The notes: generated from the sequence alone by a model not told the origin. Shown: positions 1-8,985, counted from the first letter of the stretch. The stretch: DNA of 64,000 nt from Leifsonia shinshuensis (GCF_022606355.1 NZ_JAHHZQ010000002.1:496001-560000); one strand, 5' to 3'. Program-made: numbers and translations.

Positions 1-461
1 GACGGCTGCGTTGCGGTCAGCGTTCCGACGGCCACCGACGGGCGGCAGTCGACGCCGGTCGCCGTCGCGCGCGTCGTCTGCTGTGCGTCGTTGCCTCCCC
101 GGGAGGTTGTGATCGCGATCATCGTCGACGCCGTGCCGTCCACGGACTGCGTGAAGGTGGTCGTGCCCGGCTTCCCTGCTTTCGCGGCGGGGATCTCCGT
201 GCCGATCGGCGAGGTGAGCAGGTCGAGGGAGCCAGGGCCGGTGAGGCCGTCGATGGCGGCCGGCGTCTCGCGGGAGTTCTCCAGTGTCCATGTCACCGTT
301 GACGTCGTCCGGTCGGTGGCGGAACAGTCGACCGCGGCCGTGAGCGAGATCCCGTTGTCGGCGCTTCCGGACGCGCCGGTGGCCACGACGGCGACGCCGG
401 CCCCGAGAGCGATGACCGCGACACCGATGCCGATGCCGATCCAGAGCTTCTTGGCGACCAT
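1..461 (-). CDS. Membrane-anchored extracytoplasmic protein, C-terminus cut off by window edge
   Basis: The reading frame opens with ATG at 461 and runs without a stop to base 1, so the C-terminus is missing. The protein starts MVAKKLWIGIGIGVAVIALG, a short basic stretch followed by one hydrophobic helix (about residues 5-27), then a Ser/Thr/Ala-rich extracytoplasmic part containing at least two cysteines (in CSA and VDC contexts). That is a signal-anchor or uncleaved signal peptide with an exported domain. I do not recognise the family and see no catalytic motif. No gene overlaps it on the same strand. Start is reasonably certain because the hydrophobic segment begins immediately after it. 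Confidence 0.6.
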   Translation of the reverse strand, partial: MVAKKLWIGIGIGVAVIALGAGVAVVATGASGSADNGISLTAAVDCSATDRTTSTVTWTLENSRETPAAIDGLTGPGSLDLLTSPIGTEIPAAKAGKPGTTTFTQSVDGTASTMIAITTSRGGNDAQQTTRATATGVDCRPSVAVGTLTATQP

Positions 462-589
462 GTGAGCTACCTCGCTGAAATGGAGAACGGGAATGGAACG
501 CGGAATCTCGCGTCATCTCCACTCTGGGGTGGTGCCACAGTCGGCGACCATGGACTCAGGTCGCCACCGCGCAGACCTGGGTCGCGTCG

Positions 590-1885
590 CTACTTCTTCT
601 GCGGCGCGAAGGGGATGTCGAGGGCGGCGGCGATCGAGGTGAAGATCCGGGTAGCGGGTGAGCTGCACTCCAGATCGGTGGGGTTGTCGGTGAGCGTGCG
701 GGCCTCGCAGGCTCCGGACGGGATGTCGCTGTTCGTCATGGTGACGATGCTGACGTCGCCCGTCGTGCTGTAGAACATCGAGGTGTTGTAGCCGGGCAGC
801 TCGCCCGCGTGCCCGACCCAGCCGTTCTCGCAGCCCCAGCCGAGGCCGTAGCCGCCGTTGCCCGGCCCGTTGAACTCGCGGAACGACGTGAGGCGCTCGA
901 TTTGCTGCTCCGCAGGGAGCAGACCGGCGCCCGTCGCCTCGGCGCGGGCGAAGCGGAGCAGGTCGGGCGCTGAGGAGATCAGCTCGCCCGCCGTCCCGCC
1001 CCACGACGGGTTCCAGTCGGTGGTGTTCGCCGGGTGTTCGGGGGTGCCGTGGCCGCCCTGCAGGGTGAAGCCCTGCGGATGGGGCTCCGGGTAGGCTGCG
1101 GAGTCCGCCGGGTAGCTCGTCTGCGACATCGTCAGCGGGGTGAGGATGCGCTGGCTGAGGACGTCCTGATAGCTCTCGCCCGTGACGTCCTCGATGATCT
1201 TGCCGAGCATGATCGTGTTCGTGTTGGAGTAGTCGAAGGCGGTGCCGGGAACGAAGTCCTGCGGCTTCAGTGCGAGCCCGATCTTCATCAGCTCGTCCAG
1301 GCTCCACGCGCGGTACGACTCGGTGAAGTAGGTGTTCTGCCAGGCGTCGTCGCGGGTGTAGCTCGAGATCCCACTGGTCATGTCCGCCAGCATCCGGATC
1401 GTGACGTCATCGCCGTTCGTGACCCCCGGGATGTACTTCGACACCGGATCGTCGAGGCTGAGCTCGCCGTCGGCGGCGAGCTGAAGGATCAGTGTGGCGG
1501 TGAAGGTCTTCGTGACCGACCCCACGCGTTGGTACATGTCCGTGGTCATCGGGGCGCCGGTCGCGGGATCCGCGACACCGTACGCCTTGAGGAAGAGGCC
1601 GGCGGGCGATTGCACCGCGACGATCGCTCCCGGCGCCGCGGCCTGGGCGAATCCGGACCTGGCGGCTGTGTCGATCGCGGCGGTCAGCTCTGCGGACATC
1701 GCCGTGGTCGGCAGGTCCGAGGTCCGTGCGACCACGGCGGCCGGATCGCTGACGCAGGTGGATGCGATCACGGTCGCGTGGGTCTTCGGGGTGCTCGTCG
1801 CCGACTGCGGTTGCGCCGTGCAGCCGACGAGGGCGGCGAGGGCGACGGAGAGCACGAGCGCCTTCGCGAAACGGGGCGGGACCAC
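590..1885 (-). CDS. Serine beta-lactamase-fold lipoprotein (class C / D-Ala carboxypeptidase-like)
   Basis: Extracytoplasmic serine hydrolase of the beta-lactamase / DD-peptidase fold; true substrate (peptidoglycan peptide, ester, other) cannot be told from sequence. Starting at GTG 1885, seven bases after AAGGAG, it has a lipoprotein signal ending in lipobox LVGC (Cys about residue 22). All three active-site motifs are present: SVTK (about Ser123/Lys126), YSN (about Tyr219) and HAG (about His359, in GHAGELPGYN). A frame extension to GTG 1924 exists but has no ribosome site and would bury the signal peptide. Two close paralogues lie immediately to the right on the other strand, sharing YSNTNT and DWNPSW-type stretches, so this is a local duplication group. 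Length 431 residues is normal for the family. Confidence 0.88.
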   Translation of the reverse strand: MVPPRFAKALVLSVALAALVGCTAQPQSATSTPKTHATVIASTCVSDPAAVVARTSDLPTTAMSAELTAAIDTAARSGFAQAAAPGAIVAVQSPAGLFLKAYGVADPATGAPMTTDMYQRVGSVTKTFTATLILQLAADGELSLDDPVSKYIPGVTNGDDVTIRMLADMTSGISSYTRDDAWQNTYFTESYRAWSLDELMKIGLALKPQDFVPGTAFDYSNTNTIMLGKIIEDVTGESYQDVLSQRILTPLTMSQTSYPADSAAYPEPHPQGFTLQGGHGTPEHPANTTDWNPSWGGTAGELISSAPDLLRFARAEATGAGLLPAEQQIERLTSFREFNGPGNGGYGLGWGCENGWVGHAGELPGYNTSMFYSTTGDVSIVTMTNSDIPSGACEARTLTDNPTDLECSSPATRIFTSIAAALDIPFAPQKK

Positions 1886-2049
1886 GGCAGTCTCCTTCGG
1901 ACGGGTACACGGGATGCACCACACTCTCGCGTGGGTGGATCCCGCTCCGGAATGGACCTAGGCCCATGTCGGCGCAGCGACGCAGCCGGAACACTGGGGG
2001 GATCCGTGGACTGTCGAACCGCCGCGGCGCGCCGCAAAGGGGAACCGAA

Positions 2050-3273
2050 GTGTTGGCAACGACTCGTAGTCGTCGATCACGCCGTGCGGTATCGACGGCA
2101 GGCGTCGTCGTCGCGCTGGCCCTGCTGCTGGTGGGCTGTGCGGCGGGCGGACCCGTTCGTGGGACGTCCGCGAGCCCGGTCACGGTCGATGCGGCCACTC
2201 TGAAGGCGGAGTTCGCCCGGCTGGCGAAGAGCCTGCAGGTGCCCGGAGCCGCGATGCTCGTGCGCAGTCCGGCCGGCGACGTCACCGCGACCTATGGCGT
2301 GACCGAACTCGGAGGGTCGACTCCGGTCTCGCTCGCCGACCACTTCCGCGTCGGCTCGAACACCAAGACCATGACCGGCACCGTCATCCTGCAACTCGTG
2401 CAGGAGGGGAGGATCGCCCTCCACGATCCCGTTTCGACCTACCTGCCGAACGTGCCGAACGGCGACCACATCACGATCGAGCAGCTTCTCGACATGCGCA
2501 GCGGCCTCGCCAACTACACGGCGACCCTCGCCCTGAACACCGCGCTCGACGAGGAGCCGCAGCGCGTGTGGACGCCAGAGGAGCTGGCCGCGATGGGCCT
2601 CGCCGAGAAGCCGAACTTTGCGCCGGGCGACGACTGGTCGTACTCCAACACGAACACCGTGCTCCTCGGCCTGATCGCGCAGAAGCTGGAGGGCGAACCG
2701 CTGAGCACCATCTTCGAGAAGCGGCTCTTCGAACCGCTCGGCCTGAACCAGACCGCCCTTCCCGCGGCGACGGATGCGTCCCTGCCGGAGCCGTACACGC
2801 ACGGCTACATGTATTCGAACAACGTCGACACGATGGAGTCGGCGAAGCTGCCCGCTGACGAACTGGCCCGCGCGAAAGCGGGCACGCTGCTGCCGAGCGA
2901 CCAGACGAACGTCAATCCGTCCTGGGCATGGGCGGCCGGAGGAGTGATCTCGACCATCGGCGACCTGGCGAAATGGGTCGAGGCGCTCGGTGGAGGAGGA
3001 CTGCTCGACGGGAAACTCCAGAAGGAGCGACTGGCCAGTGTCCGCACGGTGCCGGTCGACCTCCCCGACCCCCGGTACGGCTGGGGCATCGCCAAGATCG
3101 GCCAGCTCTACGGTCACACCGGCGAACTGCCCGGGTACAACTCGTTCATGGGCTACGACCCGGTGCACCGCGTCACGATCGTCGTCTGGACCAACCTCGC
3201 CCCGGCCGCAGACGGCAGACCGCCCGCGGCCACGATCGCCACGCGACTCATGACGAGCATCTACGGAGGATGA
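2050..3273 (+). CDS. Serine beta-lactamase-fold lipoprotein, second paralogue
   Basis: Same fold and likely same cellular site as its neighbours. The start GTG 2050 was chosen because AAAGGGG sits 7 nt upstream and because it places an arginine-rich n-region, a hydrophobic h-region and lipobox LVGC (Cys30) at the N-terminus; the open frame reaches back to 1762 but that part is antisense to the divergent gene. Motifs: SNTK (Ser103, Lys106), YSN (Tyr198), HTG (His356 in GHTGELPGYN). 407 residues. It is divergently transcribed from the first paralogue across a 164-bp shared intergenic region, and its stop codon is one base before the start of the third paralogue, so the two plus-strand copies form an operon. 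Confidence 0.88.
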   Translation: MLATTRSRRSRRAVSTAGVVVALALLLVGCAAGGPVRGTSASPVTVDAATLKAEFARLAKSLQVPGAAMLVRSPAGDVTATYGVTELGGSTPVSLADHFRVGSNTKTMTGTVILQLVQEGRIALHDPVSTYLPNVPNGDHITIEQLLDMRSGLANYTATLALNTALDEEPQRVWTPEELAAMGLAEKPNFAPGDDWSYSNTNTVLLGLIAQKLEGEPLSTIFEKRLFEPLGLNQTALPAATDASLPEPYTHGYMYSNNVDTMESAKLPADELARAKAGTLLPSDQTNVNPSWAWAAGGVISTIGDLAKWVEALGGGGLLDGKLQKERLASVRTVPVDLPDPRYGWGIAKIGQLYGHTGELPGYNSFMGYDPVHRVTIVVWTNLAPAADGRPPAATIATRLMTSIYGG

Positions 3274-3274
3274 C

Positions 3275-4555
3275 ATGACCTCGACGCCCCTGTTCCGGGT
3301 GGCGGCCGCCACCGCGATCGTCGGCGTTCTCGCGCTGGCCGGATGCACCGCGGCGTCCGACCCCGTCCCCTCGCCGTCAGTGACCCCTGCTGCGGCCGGG
3401 TGCGTGGCGAACCCGACGGCGGCCGTCGCAGCGAAGGCGCGCGACCGCACGCAGTCCGCACTGCCCGCGAAGACGGTCGCCGCGCTCGATGCGGCTGCGC
3501 AGAAGGCCTTCGAGCTCGGCGCGTCCCCCGGTGCGATCGTGGGAGTGCGCACGCCGCAAGGCACGTGGACCAAGGCCTACGGCTCCGCGGATCCTGCCAC
3601 CAACACACCCATGGCCGTCGGGATGCACACCCGGATCGCCTCGCTGACCAAGATGTACACCGCGACGATCGTCCTTCAGCTCGCCGAGGAGGGCAAGCTC
3701 TCCCTCGATGACACGATCGGCAGGTACATCCCCGGCATCCCGAACGGCGATCGGATCACCCTCACTCAGCTCGCCGACATGACGAGCGGCCTCGCCAGCT
3801 ACACGATGAACGAGGCACTCCTCGACAAGTACTTCGCCGACCCCTCGGCGGTGTTCACGCCGGAGGAGGTCGTGAAAGCGGGCGTCGAGCTCTCGCCGCT
3901 GTACGCACCGGGAACGAGCTTCAACTACTCGAACACGAACACTGCGCTGCTCGGTCTCGTGATCGAGAAGGTCACCGGCCGCTCGATCGCCGACGAGCTG
4001 CAGCAGCGCATCTTCGACCCGCTGCACCTGCGCAACACCTCGTGGCCCGGAACGTCGGCCGCCATCCCCGAGCCCTACGCCCACGGTTTCACTCTCAACG
4101 GCAACACTGCGACGCCCGACGCTCCGACCGACTCCACGGACTGGAACCCGTCGTGGACGTTCACGTCCGGTGAGATCATCTCCGACATCGACGATCTGCT
4201 CACGATGGGCCGCGCCCTGGGCACAGGGCAGGGCCTGGTCGACGCGAAGACCCAGAAGGCACGACTCACCTCGTTCTCCGAGATCGGCTACGGGTTCGGG
4301 ATGAGCTGCTCGAACGGGTGGGTGGGCCACACCGGCGACGTGTCCGGCTACAACACGTCCCTGTTCTACGACACCAGCACCGACACGACGGTGGCGGTGC
4401 AGACCAACAGCGATATCGCCTCGGGTGGCTGCACGCAGTCGCCGACGCTGACCGACGACCCCGGCGACGCCATCTGCCAGACTCCCGCCGTGCGGATCCT
4501 GGTCGCTCTCAGCGGTCAGCTGGGCACGGCCTACGAGCCGCCGCCGCGCTCGTAG
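3275..4555 (+). CDS. Serine beta-lactamase-fold lipoprotein, third paralogue
   Basis: Third member of the group, translationally coupled to the upstream copy (ATG one base after its TGA, with GGAGGA just upstream inside the preceding gene). Signal peptide with lipobox LAGC (Cys24). Active-site motifs SLTK (Ser123, Lys126), YSN (Tyr218) and HTG (in GHTGDVSGYN) are intact, so an active hydrolase is expected outside the membrane. It resembles the minus-strand copy at 590-1885 more than its operon partner: both share DPATG/DPATN-, STDWNPSW/TTDWNPSW-like stretches and a Cys-containing C-terminal tail (CT..SPTLTD, CEARTLTD). Its 3' end faces the response-regulator gene across a 42-bp convergent gap. 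Confidence 0.88.
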   Translation: MTSTPLFRVAAATAIVGVLALAGCTAASDPVPSPSVTPAAAGCVANPTAAVAAKARDRTQSALPAKTVAALDAAAQKAFELGASPGAIVGVRTPQGTWTKAYGSADPATNTPMAVGMHTRIASLTKMYTATIVLQLAEEGKLSLDDTIGRYIPGIPNGDRITLTQLADMTSGLASYTMNEALLDKYFADPSAVFTPEEVVKAGVELSPLYAPGTSFNYSNTNTALLGLVIEKVTGRSIADELQQRIFDPLHLRNTSWPGTSAAIPEPYAHGFTLNGNTATPDAPTDSTDWNPSWTFTSGEIISDIDDLLTMGRALGTGQGLVDAKTQKARLTSFSEIGYGFGMSCSNGWVGHTGDVSGYNTSLFYDTSTDTTVAVQTNSDIASGGCTQSPTLTDDPGDAICQTPAVRILVALSGQLGTAYEPPPRS

Positions 4556-4597
4556 GCCGTGCCGGCGAGCCGGTCAGCGTTCCGGTCAGCGTCCTCG

Positions 4598-5263
4598 TCA
4601 GCGGTCTTCGTCAGCCACTGACGCGAGGAACCGGATGACGGCGAGCACGCGTCGGTGGTCGTCGGCATCCGGGGGCAGGCCCAGCGCCGTGTAGATGTTC
4701 GAGGTGTGCTGCACGACCGCCTTCTCGGTCAGGAACAGCTGACTCGCGATCCGTGCGTTGCTGCGTCCCTCCGCCATGAGCGAGAGCACTTCGAGCTGGC
4801 GCGGGGTGAGCGAGCCCACCGCTCCGCTGGCACGGCTCGCGCGCGTCACGAGCACCGACACCACCTCGGGGTCGAGCGCGGTCCCACCCGCTGCGACGCG
4901 GCGCAGGTCGGCGGTGAAGGTCTTCACATCGGCGATGCGCTGCTTGAGCAAGTAGCCGAAGCCGCCGATGTTCTGGTCGAACAGCTCGGTCGCATACCGC
5001 CGCTGCACGTACTGCGAGAGCACGACGACAGGGATGGCGGGATCCGACTCGCGGATGCGGAGGGCGGCGATCAGCCCCTCGTCGGTGTGGGTCGGGGGCA
5101 TCCGGATGTCGGTGATGACCAGGTCGGGATGGAGCAGCGCGACCTCGCGCAGGAGGGATTCGGCATCGCCGGCGACGGCGACGACCTCGAAGCCCCCGTC
5201 GGTGAGCAGGTGCCGCAGGCCTTCGCGCAGCAGCACTTCGTCTTCGCCGATGATCACGCGCAT
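4598..5263 (-). CDS. NarL/FixJ-family two-component response regulator
   Basis: Cytoplasmic DNA-binding response regulator. Receiver domain about residues 1-120 with acidic pair Glu7-Asp8, phospho-acceptor Asp52 (in VITDIRMPP), a serine in VVVLS and the conserved Lys in YLLKQR. A LuxR-type helix-turn-helix follows at about 150-205 (LTPRQLEVLSLMAEGRSN...). 221 residues, full length. It starts inside the last codons of the upstream histidine kinase gene (10-bp overlap), so the two are one operon and almost certainly a cognate pair. Target genes are unknown; the adjacent convergent hydrolase operon is a guess only. The 3' end carries 12-bp-spaced GTCAGCG repeats. Confidence 0.95.
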   Translation of the reverse strand: MRVIIGEDEVLLREGLRHLLTDGGFEVVAVAGDAESLLREVALLHPDLVITDIRMPPTHTDEGLIAALRIRESDPAIPVVVLSQYVQRRYATELFDQNIGGFGYLLKQRIADVKTFTADLRRVAAGGTALDPEVVSVLVTRASRASGAVGSLTPRQLEVLSLMAEGRSNARIASQLFLTEKAVVQHTSNIYTALGLPPDADDHRRVLAVIRFLASVADEDR

Positions 5264-7056
5264 GGCAGCTCGACCTTCACTCGGGTGCCGTGGCCGGGCG
5301 GCGACTGGACGTCGAGCCTGCCTCCCAGCACGTCGGCGCGGTCCTGGAGGCTCCGCAGGCCGGCGCCGTGGTTGATGCTCGCTCCGCCGACGCCGTTGTC
5401 ACGCACCTCGATGCGCAGCAGACCGCCCTCGGCGTGCAGAGACACCCGCACCGCTGACGCGCGCGAGTGCTTGACGGCGTTGGTCAGCGTCTCGGCGATG
5501 ATCAGATACGCGGTGTGAACCGTCGTGGCGGGGATCGCCTCGTCGTCGACGTCGGCCACGAGGGTCGCCGGGATCGACAGCCGGTCGACCAGGTCCTCCA
5601 CGGCGGCGGTCAGCCCCTGCTCCGTGAGCGTCACCGGCAGCACGTTGTGCACGACGCGGCGCAGGTCGGCGGCGGCTTCGTCCAGTCCGCGCCGGAGCCG
5701 GGCGGAGGCTTCGCTCACGGCGGGCGTCGCGTCCGGAGCATTCGCGATGGTCTGGGCGGCGAGCGCGAGCAGCACGAGCTGCACCTGGATGCCGTCATGG
5801 AGATCCTGCGCGATGCGGGCGCGTTCGCGATCGGCGGTCTGGACGAGGCGGATGCGCGACTGTACGAGGGCTTCGTTGGTCGCAAGCAGTTGAGCGGTGA
5901 GACGCTCCCGATCGACGGCGATGGCGAGCACATCGCCCGCCCGGCGCACGGGTTCGGGGTCGGCCGTCATCCGCGTGTCATAGACGATCGCGCCGACGAG
6001 CCGGGATTCGACGCGGACCTCGCACCACCCTCGGTCCGGTCCGTGCTGCTCCGTCCCCACGGGCGCGCCGAACTCGTCGACGAACTCCTCCTGTTCGTCC
6101 GACCAGTAGACCACGCGCAGAGAGTCGTCTCCGAGCGTGCTCGCCAGCGCCTGCGCGACGGCGGGCCTGCCTGCGCCCGTGATCCCCAGCCACGCACTCA
6201 GCGGCTCGAGCTCACCCGTGCGCTGGAATCCTCCGAGCAGCACCCCGATCAGGAAGGCGATCGGGATCGCCGCGAACAGGATGAGCTGGATGACACCGCC
6301 CAGCTTCGGGTCGAGCCCGAGCGACAGTACGACCGGGTTCGCGAACGAGAGCAGCAGCACGGCGATGATGCCGTAGCTGAACAGGGGCAGGAGCACCCGT
6401 CGATGCCGGGCGTCTGCGGCGATGAGACGCCGGGTCAGCACGATCGCGGTCAGGACCATCACCACGATGCCCAGCCACATCTGAATGGTCGAGACGGTGG
6501 CGTACACGGCCGGGTTCGTGGGCGCCAGGAACGGCACCAGCTGCAGCACGGGCGAGGCCACCCACCCCAGCACGACGGTCGTGATCGACAAGCGCCCGTG
6601 GAGCCGGCCGGACGGGAACGCGTGCAACAGCTGGACCGTCAGAGCGAGCGGGCTCGTCGCGAAGATGACGCTCACCACGGTGAGGGCTGGGATGCCGAGA
6701 TTGGCGAGCCCGGACAGGAAGAAGCCGACGCCGCCGATCACCAGAAGGAGGCCGGTGGCGTTGTGCGGACGGCGCCACCAGGCCACCAGCCCGGCCGCGA
6801 CCCAGATCCAGAACTCCGCTGTGAAGAGATCGACCGCCCAGGCCAGCTCGGGGTTCTCGAGCCCCAGCGCGATCTGCACGCCCCCGAGCAGGAACGCGAA
6901 GACCGCCACCATGGTGAGCGCGGCCGACCGTGATCGACCGCGGGCGGGGCGCAGTCCTGCGTCGGTCGACCGGCCGGCGGTTCCAGACGTGAGCCAGGCC
7001 GCCGTGGCCGCCGCCGACGGCGTTTCGGTCGCAACCGCATCCGCTGTTTCCGTCAT
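5254..7056 (-). CDS. Multi-pass membrane sensor histidine kinase (HisKA_3 / NarL-partner type)
   Basis: Sensor kinase paired with the downstream response regulator. The N-terminal half contains about eight hydrophobic helices (residues roughly 40-300) and no recognisable periplasmic sensor domain, so the stimulus may be sensed in or at the membrane. Then comes a linker and the dimerisation/phosphoacceptor helix with RARIAQDLHDG (His about 420), typical of HisKA_3 kinases, and a C-terminal ATPase domain with N-box ETLTNAVKH (Asn about 526), DNGVGG and GAGLRSLQDR. The start is ATG 7056 (MTETADAV); AGGGAGG is 15 nt upstream, somewhat far. A frame extension to 7245 lacks support. 600 residues. 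Stop codon lies within the regulator start region. Confidence 0.92.
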   Translation of the reverse strand: MTETADAVATETPSAAATAAWLTSGTAGRSTDAGLRPARGRSRSAALTMVAVFAFLLGGVQIALGLENPELAWAVDLFTAEFWIWVAAGLVAWWRRPHNATGLLLVIGGVGFFLSGLANLGIPALTVVSVIFATSPLALTVQLLHAFPSGRLHGRLSITTVVLGWVASPVLQLVPFLAPTNPAVYATVSTIQMWLGIVVMVLTAIVLTRRLIAADARHRRVLLPLFSYGIIAVLLLSFANPVVLSLGLDPKLGGVIQLILFAAIPIAFLIGVLLGGFQRTGELEPLSAWLGITGAGRPAVAQALASTLGDDSLRVVYWSDEQEEFVDEFGAPVGTEQHGPDRGWCEVRVESRLVGAIVYDTRMTADPEPVRRAGDVLAIAVDRERLTAQLLATNEALVQSRIRLVQTADRERARIAQDLHDGIQVQLVLLALAAQTIANAPDATPAVSEASARLRRGLDEAAADLRRVVHNVLPVTLTEQGLTAAVEDLVDRLSIPATLVADVDDEAIPATTVHTAYLIIAETLTNAVKHSRASAVRVSLHAEGGLLRIEVRDNGVGGASINHGAGLRSLQDRADVLGGRLDVQSPPGHGTRVKVELPCA

Positions 7057-7217
7057 GGGTCGGCGCTGCTTCCTCCCTGGAGGGAACGATGGTTCTACCC
7101 GCACATGATCGCGGTCCGGTAGCGGGCACGGCAATGGATCTGGGTCCGGTGTGCGCGAGTTCATCGCCGGAGGGCGCCGAGCTTCCGCGCCACACGCCCA
7201 CGGCGTATCTTGACACC

Positions 7218-7400
7218 GTGAGCACTCTTCGCGAACGCATCGCACGCTGGCTCCGGCGTCAGCGCGGCTACCAGCCGCCGGCCGGCCGGCTGACCGAGGA
7301 CACGATCCAGCGCCTCCCGAGCGGCGGCGTCATCCAGCGCATGCCGGGCGACACCCTCGATCGAACGGGCTTCCCCTCCCGGCAGGGGCCGGGCGCCTAG
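7218..7400 (+). CDS. Small basic protein of unknown function (60 aa)
   Basis: A 60-residue protein beginning MSTLRERIARWLRRQRG. The N-terminal third is an Arg/Trp-rich amphipathic helix, the rest is polar with SGGVIQRMPGD. No family recognised. The start GTG 7218 has no Shine-Dalgarno but a TATCTT hexamer at 7206-7211, exactly 6 nt upstream, which fits a leaderless transcript as at many other genes here. Its stop overlaps the stop of the convergent kinase gene by 4 bp. Coding status is supported by the promoter spacing and codon pattern but not by homology. Confidence 0.55.
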   Translation: MSTLRERIARWLRRQRGYQPPAGRLTEDTIQRLPSGGVIQRMPGDTLDRTGFPSRQGPGA

Positions 7401-8461
7401 CTCTTCGCCTGCCAGCCTGAGGCGCGGAGGACTTCGCCGGCGATGTCGTGCACCGAGCGATGGTCCGTCGCGATCCGGTACGCGCTCGAAGCGGAGTCGA
7501 GCAGGGCCGCGGCCGCGCTGCTGCGTGCGATGTGCTCGTCGAGCCCCGTGCCGATCTCGCGACATGCGAGCCGGTCTGCTGCTGTCTCGTCCGACGCCGT
7601 CAGCAGTACACCGAACGAACGCACATTCGTGCCGAGGGACTCCGTCAGCGTCGGCAGCTGCAGCACACTGACCGTGTTCGTGAAGATCAGCCGCGTGTAG
7701 CCGACCGCCCGATAGTTGCGCCACATGGCTGCCAGGTTCCTCTCGGCGAGGTCGATGCCGTCACGCCACGGCTCCGGAAACGCCCGGTCGAGGTTGTCGC
7801 CCTCGATGACCGCGTGACGGATGCCGGCCTCCGCCAGAATGCGGGATGCTTCAGCGGCCACGCTCGTCTTGCCGCTCCCCGAGCGACCTCCGATGACGAT
7901 GAGGTCGGTCCCGGCCGGGCCGGTCCGCGCTCCGATCGCCCGCAGTACGTCCTCTCCCGTCAGGCCCGCGACGGACTCGACGACGATCGCGTCCTCCTCC
8001 GCGTCCGGCTCCTCGAACTGCGCGAGGTGCTCCGCCATGACCTCGTCTGCGACGTCGTGCCTGTCGGCCGACCGCCGGTTGTCCCTCAGGCGCTGCCGGA
8101 TGACCTCGTCCGGAGCGTGCACGTAGACCAGGGCGAACGCAGCGCTCGCATCGTCGGCGATGCGCCGCCACCCGTCCCTCAGGAATCTCAGCGAGTTGGT
8201 GTCGTCCACGACCACCGACTGGCCGGCGCGCAGGACCGCAGCGACCCGCTCGGCGGCGAGCTCGTTGGTGCGCACCCACTCGGCCACCGGGATGCCGTCG
8301 CCACCACGGAGGCCTCGCTCTTCGTTGATCGCGTCCAGGCCGACCACCTCGGCGGCCAGCGTCCCGGCGATCTCGCGGGCGAGAGTCGACTTGCCGGAGA
8401 AGGAGCGCCCGCACATCGCGATGAGGATCCGGGGCAGCGTGCGAGGCTCGACGTCATCCAT
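7397..8461 (-). CDS. Two-domain P-loop kinase-like protein (tandem Walker A)
   Basis: Cytoplasmic protein with two P-loop NTPase domains fused head to tail. Domain 1 (residues about 1-175): Walker A GRSFSGKST (18-26), resembles the predicted kinase / AAA_33 group that phosphorylates small molecules. Domain 2 (about 185-354): Walker A GGRSGSGKTS (191-200), then IEGDNLDRAFPEPWRDG, a layout like other small-molecule or nucleotide kinases. The substrate cannot be named. Start ATG 8461 is preceded by TAGTCT 6 nt upstream (8468-8473 on this strand), a leaderless arrangement. It is monocistronic and convergent with the 60-aa gene, stops overlapping by 4 bp. Both Walker motifs look intact, so both halves may bind ATP. 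Confidence 0.75.
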   Translation of the reverse strand: MDDVEPRTLPRILIAMCGRSFSGKSTLAREIAGTLAAEVVGLDAINEERGLRGGDGIPVAEWVRTNELAAERVAAVLRAGQSVVVDDTNSLRFLRDGWRRIADDASAAFALVYVHAPDEVIRQRLRDNRRSADRHDVADEVMAEHLAQFEEPDAEEDAIVVESVAGLTGEDVLRAIGARTGPAGTDLIVIGGRSGSGKTSVAAEASRILAEAGIRHAVIEGDNLDRAFPEPWRDGIDLAERNLAAMWRNYRAVGYTRLIFTNTVSVLQLPTLTESLGTNVRSFGVLLTASDETAADRLACREIGTGLDEHIARSSAAAALLDSASSAYRIATDHRSVHDIAGEVLRASGWQAKS

Positions 8462-8493
8462 CCGGTCAGACTAGGGCGCGCCGGCTCGAGCCC

Positions 8494-8889
8494 TCACCTC
8501 CGCCGCACCGCGTACACGATCGTGCCGCCCGCGTCGGTCAGCCGCACGTCGTACCCGGGGCCGGTGTAACTCGCTGGGGCGGGCCGCAGCGACCGGGTCA
8601 GGTAGCCCGCCGCGGCGAGGCGGTTCGTCGCCTCGGCCAGGCCCTGGTCGCCCGCGGGGGCGATGGCCACGATCCAGCCGTGGGCGGCGTCGCCGATCGC
8701 GGCGACCACCCTGCCGGCGACCAGCGGCACCTGGACGCGCGGGAAGTCGGCGGGGAGGGAGGTCGATCTCGTGGCCTGCACCGGGAAGTCGTCGACGGAG
8801 CTGTTCGTCCCCGTCGTGCAGCCGGCGAGCAGCGCCGCCAGCAGGAGGGCGACGCCGGCCGCCGCCGCGCGTCGCGATGTCGTGTTCAT
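8494..8889 (-). CDS. Small lipoprotein of unknown function
   Basis: 131 residues. N-terminus MNTTSRRAAAAG then a hydrophobic stretch and lipobox LAGC, so it should be an acylated lipoprotein on the outer face of the membrane. The mature part has no cysteines beyond the lipobox and no motif I recognise; it contains WIVAIAPAGDQGLAEATNRL and ends in a basic VYAVRRR. Start ATG 8889 was chosen for the signal peptide and the GGAG 7 nt upstream; the frame extends further upstream but only as antisense to neighbours. It follows the kinase gene (minus strand) upstream by position but has its own ribosome site; operon membership with it is uncertain. Confidence 0.7.
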   Translation of the reverse strand: MNTTSRRAAAAGVALLLAALLAGCTTGTNSSVDDFPVQATRSTSLPADFPRVQVPLVAGRVVAAIGDAAHGWIVAIAPAGDQGLAEATNRLAAAGYLTRSLRPAPASYTGPGYDVRLTDAGGTIVYAVRRR

Positions 8890-8985
8890 GGATGTTCTCC
8901 GTTCGTCGGTCGTCGTCAGAACGTCGAACGTGAGGGGGCAGGATCGACAGCCTCGGGCTGCACGATGCCGGGATAGGATCGCGGC

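Noticed and set aside
1034-2203. 389-residue open frame on the plus strand over the first hydrolase gene
   Set aside because: Arg/Gly-rich composition without motifs; it is antisense to a gene with complete catalytic motifs and signal peptide.
2077-3573. 498-residue minus-strand frame across the second and third hydrolase genes
   Set aside because: Shadow frame typical of high-GC DNA, spanning two real genes and their junction, with no family signature.
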